Origin: Allolobophora icterica
Taxonomy: Eukaryota > Annelida > Clitellata > Crassiclitellata > Lumbricidae
Direction: 5' to 3'
Assembly: GCA_963556255.1 (NCBI GenBank)
Contig: OY744611.1
Span: 34,083,218 to 34,147,217 of the forward strand
DNA: 64,000 nucleotides
Within the stretch, counting starts at the first letter, position 1. Each line of letters starts with the position of its first letter. The notes under the pieces are model-generated. The model was not told where the DNA came from, did not search any database, and was given only the letters and a program-made list of their open reading frames with translations. This document shows positions 54,977-64,000 of this stretch, piece after piece. Position numbers and translations under genes: made by a program.

Positions 54977-57900
54977 ATGCCTCCGGCTCGTAAGCGTCGT
55001 CGTAGTCAGAGCACTGACACGCGGAGCGAAGAGAATCCTTCTCCATCATGTCATTCGACCCAGAAGCGGCGCAGAAAGCCAGCCACTATCAACTACAACC
55101 CTGTAAGATTTGAATACATGCATTTTAAAATTGTTAAGTTATTTCATTAAAACAATTATGCTTGTTCTTTGCTAACTAAAACCTTGCAGTTATTTCAAGA
55201 ATAAGAAGATAAGAGCAGTCCATTGAACTTGCCCAGGACAGCCGTGGGTATGAAGGGCTAGGAACCATTTTTCTTAGCCTCAGCTTACAAGGGTAGGTGA
55301 CCAGCCCTCTCCCTTGTTGTCTTATCTTTCCACCAACAGTATACAGTCAATGTACTCATTATAGCATGTGCTCAGTATAGCTTAGTTGACAGGTGCAACA
55401 GACACCTCGATATAATTTTTGCCTTGTCAGGGATTTGAACCCCGACTTCTCATTATTGCAATATTTCTATGCCCATTTAACATTAAACCATGCGTGTGAA
55501 TATCACAAATCCTGTTGTCTATAGCCTGGATTTAAAATAACGGAGAGAATTTAATTTACGAACAATTTTTATGTGAATATTTGTATAACAGTTTTAAGAC
55601 TCCAGAGGTGCTATATAAATCTCATTACAGACAATGTTTTCAGTTACATTACATGATTACGTTACCTTGTAGCAAGACATTTGTCAGGAATTGTACGAGG
55701 CGATTCGAAGCCAGAAGACGGAAGATGGGCGACTGCTCTGCGAGCCATTTATTCGAGTTCCAAAGCGCAGGTAATAAAGCAGTTAATAATTAACCAGTCG
55801 ATAACCATTTTGTTACCATTGCCAAACCGATTATAACCCTGAAATTACAACTAGTTACTGTTTTTACATGTTTAAGGATGAAACTGAAACTGAAATTTGT
55901 AGAACAGAGAAACTAGAATTTCCATTGGCTACAGTTTTGGAACAGAAACCGAAACTAAAATTTCCCGAAGAGAAACAGGATTTGCCATTGCTTTAAATGC
56001 CAAAATTTTGCTACAGTTCCATCGTTACATGCGTTCCAAATCGTTACCTTTGTAATAGGGTGTCGTTTGTTTTTCGTTAGAACGGAGCCAGAATATTATA
56101 CGACGGTGACGACACCAATGGACCTGCTCAAGATCCAGCACAAGCTCAAGTCAGAGGAATACGATGATGTCGAAGCCATGTCGGCCGATGTTGAACTTCT
56201 TGTGAAAAATGCTCAGGCTTTTTATGCTGTAAATACATTTTCTTGTTGAAATAGTGTATTCTTAGTAATTCTCTTGCTTTTAGGATGGGCCTTATGCGTT
56301 CCAACATGCTATATGGTTGCAGTTTAGTGCATTAATCTGAATAATTTTTTATATTAATGCACTGATTTGAATATTTGTATTTATGTGGATATCAATAAGT
56401 TTATATAAATATTATTTCATTGATCTGAATAATTTTGGGGAATAATGCCTTTATTGGCATACTTAAGGAATTTATATGAATATTTTTAATATTAATGCAT
56501 TTATCAGAATATTTGTACAAACATTAGTGCATTGATTTGACTATTTTATGAATATTGATGCTTTCCTCTGAATACTTATGTTAATAGTTATATGTATATA
56601 TATACATATAAATTTATATAGTCATATACTTATATGTTTATTGAAATATATTTTAATGCATTCGATTATACTACAATTTGTCTAAAAATATCTGTTAATA
56701 TTAGCGTATTTATTTCAATATTTTTATGAGCATTAACACTCCTGTATGCATGTTTTCAAGTGTTTATGAATTTTTTCAAAATTACTATGTTTCTCTGAAT
56801 ATTTCTGTGAATATTAAGATGCTGATCTGAATGTTTTTCTGAATATAAAAATGCTTTCATCTGAATGTTAAATTCATATCGAGCTGCATTAATATTCATT
56901 AATTTACAGAAGAACTCGTCCGAGCACAAGCAGGCCCAGATGCTCTGGGAGCTGTTTCATCAGATGAAGACTCGCCTCATCTCTCAGGCGTTCGGCGAGA
57001 CAATCGAAGAGACCGATCCTCTGCAGGCTGAGGACGAAGAGGATGATGATGCCGAGGAAGAGGAGGAACAGGCCGAAGAGGCCATCGACCCTTCGTCATC
57101 CAAGTCTGAAGAGGCCCCGCTCAAAGTCCCTGTCCTCAAACTCAAGGTGTCTGGGGCTTTCATGGATTCTGATGGAACGCGGGTTAGCGACCGGGCGCGA
57201 CCTGCCGCTCCTGAAACGTCGTCTGATGTTGAGACGATGAGCGAGAATCAGAGCATGACTGCCGGCCGGTTGTCGTCGGGTTCGGAGCAGGATGACCAGA
57301 GTTCTGAGGTTCCCTCTCCTTGTGTCTCTATGCCTGTCTGTCTATATGTGTGCTTGAGTTTGTCTGTCTTTGTCTCTGTCTGTGATTTTGTCTGACTTTG
57401 TGTTTCTGTGTATGTCTGTCTGTCTGTGTTGCTGTCTGCCTCTGTCTCACTCTGTCTGTCTGTATTTTTTGTCTATGCCAGAATACATGAGACTTTGTGT
57501 ATCGATGTCTCTGTCTTTGTCTGTGCGTCAGTCTGTCTGTGTCTTGCTTGCTTCGATGCCTGCTGTGTTTGTCTGCATGGGTTCCTCTATGCAGAGTGGC
57601 TTAACTTTCTTATTTTCATCCTCATTATATACTTCGGGGCCATCCATATATTACATATGCAAAAAGTAATATTTTCAAACCCCTCCCTCTGTTTCACCTC
57701 ATACATTTTGTGAACCCCCTTCCCCATGCGTACGTACAACTAAGCTTCTCTACCCCCCACCCCCACAAAAGTTAATTAGCTACAGTCATCTATAAGACAT
57801 TTATTTTATTGTAGGCTACTAAATATTTTTGTTAAACATCATATTTGCTAGCTAAAATTTGTTAGCTGTTATGAAGAAATAAAATACTAACAAAACTAAC

Positions 57901-60900
57901 ACTTACATTTCAGAAAGTTTTAACACTACATAAAATTGATAAAGCAGGAATATATTCAGTGATTTGGTTTTTAGTTCTGATTTTAATATTTCATATTAAA
58001 CGAGAAATTTATTTTGCGTATGTGCACATTGTGTTGGGACCTCCCCCCCCGGCCATACACACCCGTATGCAAATCGCCTAAATCCAATCACCCCCTCATT
58101 GCGTGCATAATATATGGATGGCCCCTTATGTAGTTGTGTTTTTGCAACTGTCCAGCAAGAAGTCGTCAGTTGTTTTTGTCATTGTGTTAAGTAATTAATC
58201 AAACGTATCTAATCTAATCCGAAGATTTCCATTGTGCCAATATCAGTATAAACGAGGCATCAATCGTTGCTTATTTCATTGTTTAATCTAATCTAATCTG
58301 GAAATCTAATAGTACCATCACAGTACCAAATAAGGACTGAGAGAGACATTGCAGTAGCAGTTTATAGGAAATCTGTGGTGGCATTTGATACAGGTTTCTT
58401 TGGTAACGGTTATATTTTGCTTCCTTAGTAACGGTTTCAATATCCTTTCTATGGTTACAGTCAGTGGGGACTGATGTGGGGTGGGTAGAGGCATGTTATA
58501 TATGAGCGGTTAGCCCACCTTACCTGTTGGTACCTTGCCTTGTGTTACCTTACGCTTACCTCTGTTGACCTTATCTCGTTTTTGGAAACTTTGTTGCATG
58601 CTTTATTTCTCGAATTTTGCTTTTATAGTTGTGTACTGATAATGTGGTTATATTGATATTATTTTATAAACTGCCTTTGGGACATTCTCGAAGGGTCCTG
58701 TATGAATATATGAATATCCAGCTCAGTAGACTTTGATTCGGTATATTTCTTCTGTAGTTTTCCTTTATTTGAAATCTTTATTTTATATAATTCATTTTAG
58801 TTTTTCTGAGTTTTCCTGTTGGTTTTTCTTTCTTTCATAAATTCTGAGATTTTCTTTTATATTCTTTATTTTGTCCTGTTTTTTCTTTTTGTTGTTTACA
58901 TTAAATGTCGCATTTGTTTGTACGCAGAGATTTGTCTAGTACTTTGATTTTATCCTCTGTTTCTCACATGTGCGGTTGTCACGGTTAGCATCCGGGTGCG
59001 ATTTGTGCGAATGGTATGGGGCACAACGAGTGGGAAACTGCAAAATGCAATTTGGTGGACTATTCATTAACGTACCGGGCCTGTAATTCAACAGTTGAGG
59101 GTTTGAGCCTGCTGAGTGGACTTAGTTTGATGTTCGTGTGCTCTTGTCTTGCGCCTTAGATTCAGAGCGGCTGACCTTGCATGTGTAGGGGTCGTCCATT
59201 AAGGGCAACCGCAAAGGGGGCAGAGCGGGGTTGTGCCCAATGCAAATGGCCACATCTAGATTTTAGGTACATTTGGTAATTTCAGTACAGCCTCTGCCTT
59301 CAACATCCTACTTCAGTGAGCATTCGGACAGTATGAGCTGCCTTGGACCTAAACAGTAAGAGTTCCTTGCTGGAAACAGTAGATCAACAGCTAACCAATT
59401 CTGGGCCTTAGCACTCGATCAGTGTGCAGACATTCGCAAAGGGGATGGGGGGGATAATGACAAATGCGGACAAGGGGAAAGGGAAGTGTCCGGTGCTATA
59501 TAAATCATTAGATTAGAATTTATTATTATTAAAAAATCTTAGAAAGCAGAGGAATATGCATTCCAGAGAGACATATAGTCTGAACAAGCAGAGGTTAGAC
59601 GTTTCCCTCTTGGCCCAACTATGTCTCACCGTCGTTAGGACTGTTGCTGTGACGTGTTTCAGGTGGTGACCGTCAGCCGCCAACGGCGCACGACCTACCT
59701 TGACCTCTTGGGGCCAAAGAGGTCACGAAAGAAGGTATGCAATCGGGAATCCACAGTGGTCAAGTGTGCATTGCTTCCCTTCACAATTTACTGGGTTCAA
59801 ATCTGATTTGCGTCTCGTTGTCCAACGTTGTTGAGCACCCCTTTTGAAGACACCTAAATTCCAGTGATTTTGAGCCTTGAATAAGAGCTGTCTATATATT
59901 AGCAGTGTTTGGGAGACATTTTAAGGTGCTGTTTAAATTAAAACAATTTTGAATCTTTAGAAAGGGGCTGTATAAATTCACAAATTATATAATTTAGGCA
60001 AGTTTAAGTTTTTGGAAAGGCGCTGTATAAATTCCAGCGACTTTGAGGCTAGGCTCAAGGCGCTATATGAATGTAAAAGATTTTGAGTCTTCAATAAAGG
60101 CTCTGTAAGTTTACAGATACATGGCTGAATGTTATAAGGGAAAAGTTTGGTTGCTGAGCCTACTTGGTGCTATATAAATTTATCCTTACAGTACATTACA
60201 GTCATTTGGCACTAAACAAATGTCCAGTTACATTATGTTGCAATAGTAGTTGTCAGTTGCATGCCGATTAGTTTTTTTTGTAGAGTAGTTTTTAGTTTTG
60301 AGTGTTTTTTGTTGAGTTTTTTGTCTGTTTGTCCGCTTTTTTAACTTTCAAATTCTAACAGAAATTGTATGTCCTGGAGTCATAGAATGTGCTATATAAG
60401 TGTTCAGTGCCTTACTCTATTTTGGATTTTATAGAGTGGGAAGGTTTCTGTCCTATGTTCAGATTTCCCTTTTTCTTAAATGGCTGTCAGTCTGAATAAT
60501 CATTGACTTTAGAGGAATTAGAGGAAACCATGGATATTTAATGTATTAGAATGGCCTTTTAATCATGCTGTTATGGCCAGTGACAATTTAGTGGCATCTC
60601 TGGTGGCACATTCAGAGACACTTTTGTGACATCTGTTTGTGACTTTCAGGCATATCTTGTGGCACATTTTGGTATTTTTTTTGACACCTCTTATGGCATT
60701 GTTGGTTTTGTTTCTTCTGGTTGGACTTTTACAGCATCTCCTTGTGGCACTGGTTGTGGTTGAATCACTTTTGTGGCATCTGCTGTAGATTTTTGGCACT
60801 TCTGTGGCATTGATGTAGTTGTACTTTAATGGCATCCTAATGCTGTTCATTTTGCACTTAGTGTGGCACCTGTTGTGGCACTTCCTGTGTCACCTCTGGT

Positions 60901-63900
60901 CTTATCTTTAATCGAAGAAATAAGGCACTTGTAGTGGTGCTTCCTGTGTCACCTCCTGTGGTACTTGCAAAACTTTCTGGCACTTCTTATGGTGGTTCTA
61001 TGGTTCCTTTTGTTGCACTTTTTTTACTTCTAAAGTGGCACTTTTGGAATTCTTGTGGCTCTTTCGCATCACGTTGTGGCACTTTCATGGTAGCTAGTGA
61101 AACTGTTATGACACCTGTTCATTTCCTTAAATAACAGCAAACAGAGGTGGCAGGAAGAAAGGACAAACAAGAAGCAACAACAGACGATGACCTCTATGAA
61201 CAGATGTTTATGGCCATTGTCACGGCAACTGACGACCAGCACTCGCTGAGCGACATGTTCAAGATCCTGCCATCGAGATCGGTAAAGTTCCCATTCGATC
61301 TTAATTACCTTAGCTTAACGTTCCTTATCTTAGTTGACTTAGTTTTACCTTCTGTTGTCTTACCAGAATTGACCTTGCCATCCTTTACCTTACCTTACAT
61401 TGCCTTAGCCAAGGTAAGGTAATAATTAATTAATAATAACCGATTAAAATGCCAGAATGCCAAAACATGAATCATAGGCCAACTTGTAAAGACAAGACAA
61501 GACAAGAGACTTGCTTCGTTACTGCTTAACCTTATGGCTTATTGTAGTTTATGTGACCTCTTCTTAGCTTGGTTTACCTTGTGTCTTTGAGAGGCTCATA
61601 AAAGGTTCTTTGCAAATATTCAGTTATGTACTTACCTTAATTTACCTTACCTTATCTCACCTTTACTTATCTTAATTCACCGTTACTTTACTTTATATCT
61701 ATGTTACCTTTACCATATTTTACATTAATTAACTTCACTTGAAGTGATTTGCTTTGATTAATCTGCAGAAATTGCCTGACTACTATCAGGTGATCAAGGA
61801 ACCTATCGATCTTCGACGGATCGCGATCAAGATTCAGACGAACAGCTACACGAGCCTCGATGATCTCGTCAAGGACCTCCTGCTTATGGTTCAGAACGCA
61901 AAGACGTTCAACGAACCCGGATCTAAGATCTACAAGGTAACAACTGTTACTTTGTAACAGACGTGTATTTGCCTCTAAGAGGTCATATGCTTTATAGATG
62001 ACCCGGTTGATTGGATTTTTGCTTTATTATGTTTATGTTGTATTGCATCGTGTGATTGTTCTTTATACCGTCATTGTTGCCGTCTTCTTGTACTGTTTTC
62101 TATGCATTGTTATTTTTAAAGTGTGAACATTTGTCTAGTTCTAATAGAGGTTTATCTGATCGAGTGACTTCTGCAGTCACGGGCGTCTACACCATAGAAA
62201 CCTTGGAGCAAATGTTCCATCCAAGAAATAGGGGGAAGATCTGTCAGTGTGTGTGCCACCATTTTAGGGGGGGGAGGAACGGGGAGGGGGAAGAAGAGTG
62301 GGAACAGGGACGTTGCTCCATTGACTTAGGGGGGATAGATGCCCTGTCTGCAGTGTCGTTATCATAATGCAAAAGTCATCAGTCAATGGTCAGTTCAAGT
62401 TGAACTATAGTTAAAACTCGTCTTATGATGGAAAGCCAGGTCGAAGTCAGGTGAAGTCATGGGAAGCGAGTGTTTGGCTGTGGGTAAGTCTGATTGTGGT
62501 GAGTAAGTGAGTAAGTTAAAACAGGCGAATGAGTAAGATTACATACCTACTTGCATACATACGTAGTCGTACATACATACATTTGTACACCAGAATCTCC
62601 TTACAAGTGGTACTTTTTGTTCAAATTGTAATTGTAAGATAACTGCAAATTTATGTAGTTCAAGACGATGAACTTAAAGCTAGGTGCGGTGTGTCATCCA
62701 GATTTGATTATAATACATAACTCCTCAGAGGCACAGCAAAAACTTGTGACATCATTGTATGGTACTGGGGTAGGTGCCTTATGGTACCATCATAAGGTGG
62801 CACTCTAGGGTACCACACTATGGTACCACTGTAGGATATTAATCTAAGGTGTTGCCACAAGGAACCACAGTATGGTGCCACAATAGAGTGTCACTGTAGC
62901 ATACCCCAATAGGTTTGATTGGACAGCAGATTCTGACGATCTGTTCGTGATCTTTCTTCAATAGGATGCGTCTGCTCTGCGTAAAATCATCCTGAGCAAG
63001 AAGCACGACCTGGAGCTGAGTCGCAGTGCAGCGCATCCCATCCGCAGCCAGCGCATCCGACTGCGGTGTTCGGGTGGCTCTCAGAATCTCTCGTCGATCA
63101 TCGCTGCCCTCAAGTCAGAGTCGGATGAAGAAGGATCAATTGGACTCGACGACTCAAACACTGCGAGGTTAGATCAAGTTCATCTAATCTGAACCTAAGT
63201 GACTAATCTAATCTTATCTAATCTAATCTAATCTAATCTAATGACTTCTATAGCACTGGTATTGTTACACACACACACACCATGCACTGAGGGCGCCTGT
63301 GAATAGTTTATACTGCGAGAAGTGCCTTATAAATTACTAGATACAATACAATACAATACCATCTGTTGTTGGTTGCTTTAAGTGAAAATGTTGTCACAGT
63401 CATAATCCATCAGAGAAACTCGGTCAGAATCTGATTGTATTGTATTGTTTTGTATTGTATCTAAGCATTTATAAAGCGCCTCTCACAGTGTTCGCTAATC
63501 AGAGGCGCTCCCAGTGCGAAAGACCCTGATGGTTCAGAAGTCGGATCATTGTGGGTAAGCAAGCTGAAACAGGTGAGTATTAAGTATACGTTATATTCAA
63601 TCAATCAATCAATCAATTTTCGTTTAGTCAAAAGTCTCAAGCTGACATCAATGCAATTTGTTACTGAGAAATAATTTATAGTGAGAGGAAGTAATTACTA
63701 ATCTGGGGTTAGACTGTGGGTGAAAGTATTTCAGAATAAGGTTATAACATTACTCGTTTGATGTTTTCTGATGTTTCCAGGTCATCACAGATGGATCAGG
63801 GAGAGAGTGACATGGAATACTCTGGACAAGAGGATGACACTAGCGACCTCTGGGTTCTCTTCAATGCCGTCAAGAGCTACAAGACATCGCTCGGTCAGCT

Positions 63901-63936
63901 CATGTCCGATCCGTTCCTCCGGCTGCCCAGCAGAAG
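54977..63936 (+). CDS. PBRM1: Polybromo-1 (BAF180), 5' part
   Basis: Exons: 54977-55102, 55673-55770, 56081-56228, 56910-57308, 59663-59734, 61138-61281, 61769-61936, 62965-63167, 63781-63936 and on past the window; 504 residues visible. The start is the ATG in MPPARKRRRSQS, just after an acceptor, so a 5' UTR exon is likely. A basic N terminus is followed by bromodomain 1 (about 43-150; CQELYEAIRSQKTEDGRLLC, EYYTTVTTPMDLLKIQHKLK) and an acidic linker. Next comes bromodomain 2 (about 298-400; LPDYYQVIKEPIDLRRIAIK, NAKTFNEPGSKIYK with the acetyl-lysine-contacting Asn), then the start of bromodomain 3 (LWVLFNAVKSYKTSLGQLM). PBRM1 is the multi-bromodomain subunit that targets PBAF SWI/SNF remodelling complexes to acetylated chromatin. 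The donor after 57308 (GAG/gttccc) is weak, so this exon end is the least certain. The remaining bromodomains, BAH and HMG domains lie outside. Confidence 0.94.
55103..55672 (+). repeat. PBRM1 intron 1 with foldback relic and SINE fragment
   Basis: 55270-55375 is an old copy of the 38266/49416 foldback family (TTAGCCTCAGCTTACAAGGG, TATACAGTCAATGTACTCAT). 55425-55520, minus strand, holds a T-arm-like AGTCGGGGTTCAAATCCCTG and upstream A-box-like sequence, a tRNA-derived SINE relic. Confidence 0.5.
56300..56885. repeat. Degenerate GAATATTTxTATGAATATTAATGCATT repeats in PBRM1 intron 3
   Basis: Units of about 35-45 bp with CTGAATA, TTTATGAATATT and AATGCATTGATTTGA run through most of the intron up to the exon 4 acceptor. 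Confidence 0.75.
57320..57560. repeat. TGTCTG-rich microsatellite at the start of PBRM1 intron 4
   Basis: Imperfect CTGT/TGTCTG repeats begin within about 20 bp of the exon 4 end and keep the frame open for some codons. I treat them as intronic because the next exons resume the family sequence. Confidence 0.8.
57636..58125. mobile_element. MITE with GGGGCCATCCATATATTA ends (490 bp)
   Basis: The left end GGGGCCATCCATATATTA and right end TAATATATGGATGGCCCC are perfect 18 bp inverted repeats. C-runs (CCCCTTCCCC, CCTCCCCCCCC) lie inside each end. I could not fix a target duplication, so the superfamily is open. Lies in PBRM1 intron 4. Confidence 0.8.
58126..59662 (+). other. Rest of PBRM1 intron 4
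   Basis: AT-rich with TCTAATC words near 58205 and 58285. 59185-59240 begins TAGGGGTCGTCCATTAAGGG and may be another transposon end, without a partner. No exon found. Confidence 0.4.
59845..60190. repeat. Degenerate GGCGCTGTATAAATT repeats in PBRM1 intron 5
   Basis: Six units of 50-70 bp, each with TTTTGAGTCTTxAxAAAGG followed by GGCGCTxTATAAATT. The same GGCGCTATA(T/C)AAAT word ends repeats near 10222 and 59490. Confidence 0.7.
60560..61125. repeat. Degenerate TTGTGGCACTT repeats in PBRM1 intron 5
   Basis: Over 30 GTGGCA(C/T) words, spaced 12-25 bp, up to the exon 6 acceptor region. The open minus frame at 60563-60850 is an artefact of this repeat. Confidence 0.85.
61282..61768 (+). repeat. 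PBRM1 intron 6, degenerate ACCTTACCTTA sequence
   Basis: CCTTACC/CTTAGCTTA words at 61300-61430 and 61630-61740; otherwise unique. Confidence 0.6.
62178..62346. mobile_element. hAT-type MITE, family 1 copy 2 (169 bp)
   Basis: About 90% like the 7923-8092 copy by eye. Ends CACGGGCGTCTA and TAGATGCCCTG, flanked by perfect 8 bp duplications TCTGCAGT (62170-62177 and 62347-62354). In PBRM1 intron 7. Confidence 0.92.
62755..62925. repeat. Degenerate TATGGTACCAC repeats in PBRM1 intron 7
   Basis: GGTACCA/GGTGCCA words recur about every 15-20 bp. Confidence 0.7.
63170..63780 (+). repeat. PBRM1 intron 8 with (TCTAA)n, (AATAC)n and (CAAT)n tracts
   Basis: TCTAA repeats at 63205-63241, an AATAC run at 63340-63358, TATTG at 63437-63460, and a dispersed-repeat fragment at 63462-63530 (TTATAAAGCGCCTCTCACAG) related to 27280-27330. 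CAAT repeats at 63598-63616. Confidence 0.7.
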
Positions 63937-64000
63937 GTCTCTGTCGTCTCCTCATTCTTAATTTTGTCAGCTTTCTGTTTCTGACTAACAGATGTTTTAC

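Overview
The window is animal genomic DNA: spliced genes with GT-AG introns, long AT-rich introns and intergenic DNA, abundant microsatellites and many short DNA transposons. The best clue to the host is a secreted, disulfide-type extracellular globin gene (9468-11307, minus strand) resembling the B1-type chains of giant annelid/siboglinid haemoglobins. Together with a type C leucine-rich-repeat GPCR this points to a lophotrochozoan, most likely a marine annelid. The species cannot be named from sequence alone.

Five genes are supported. (1) The 3' part of a relaxin-receptor/GRL101-like LGR GPCR, plus strand, 1232-5592; its upstream exons lie outside the window. (2) The extracellular globin, minus strand, complete, with the ancestral three-exon globin structure plus a non-coding first exon. 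(3) A complete PLK1 orthologue, plus strand, 13 coding exons (23448-35057, 581 aa). (4) A complete NF-Y subunit beta gene, plus strand, 8 coding exons (42672-47584, 206 aa). (5) The 5' part of a polybromo-1 (PBRM1/BAF180) gene, plus strand, 54977 to beyond the window end. Spliced reading frames were checked across every junction listed; phases agree.

The rest is mostly repeats. At 1-289 and 12160-15815 there are tetranucleotide and trinucleotide arrays, including a 1.9 kb TGTC-rich array with a 212 bp higher-order period. Seven short elements have terminal inverted repeats and 8 bp target duplications, the signature of hAT-type MITEs: 445-1168, 7923-8092, 8578-8899, 16125-16287, 19838-20275, 49829-50366 and 62178-62346. 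An eighth, longer one is at 50496-51858. Other elements have TTAA ends (piggyBac-like), TA ends (Tc1/mariner/pogo-like), or a 4 bp duplication with internal iterated motifs (39095-40636). Transposase and reverse-transcriptase relics lie at 21043-21700, 36459-37130, 40650-40960 and 41630-42310. tRNA-like SINE pieces occur repeatedly.

The genes form no operon, but one link is of interest. The PLK1 upstream region has two CCAAT boxes 32 bp apart and a CHR-like TTTAAA, the layout of NF-Y/DREAM-controlled G2/M promoters, and the gene for an NF-Y subunit lies 7.6 kb downstream of PLK1. The most unusual DNA is the iteron-bearing transposon at 39095-40636 and a transposon whose 3' end lies 16 bp from a PLK1 exon.
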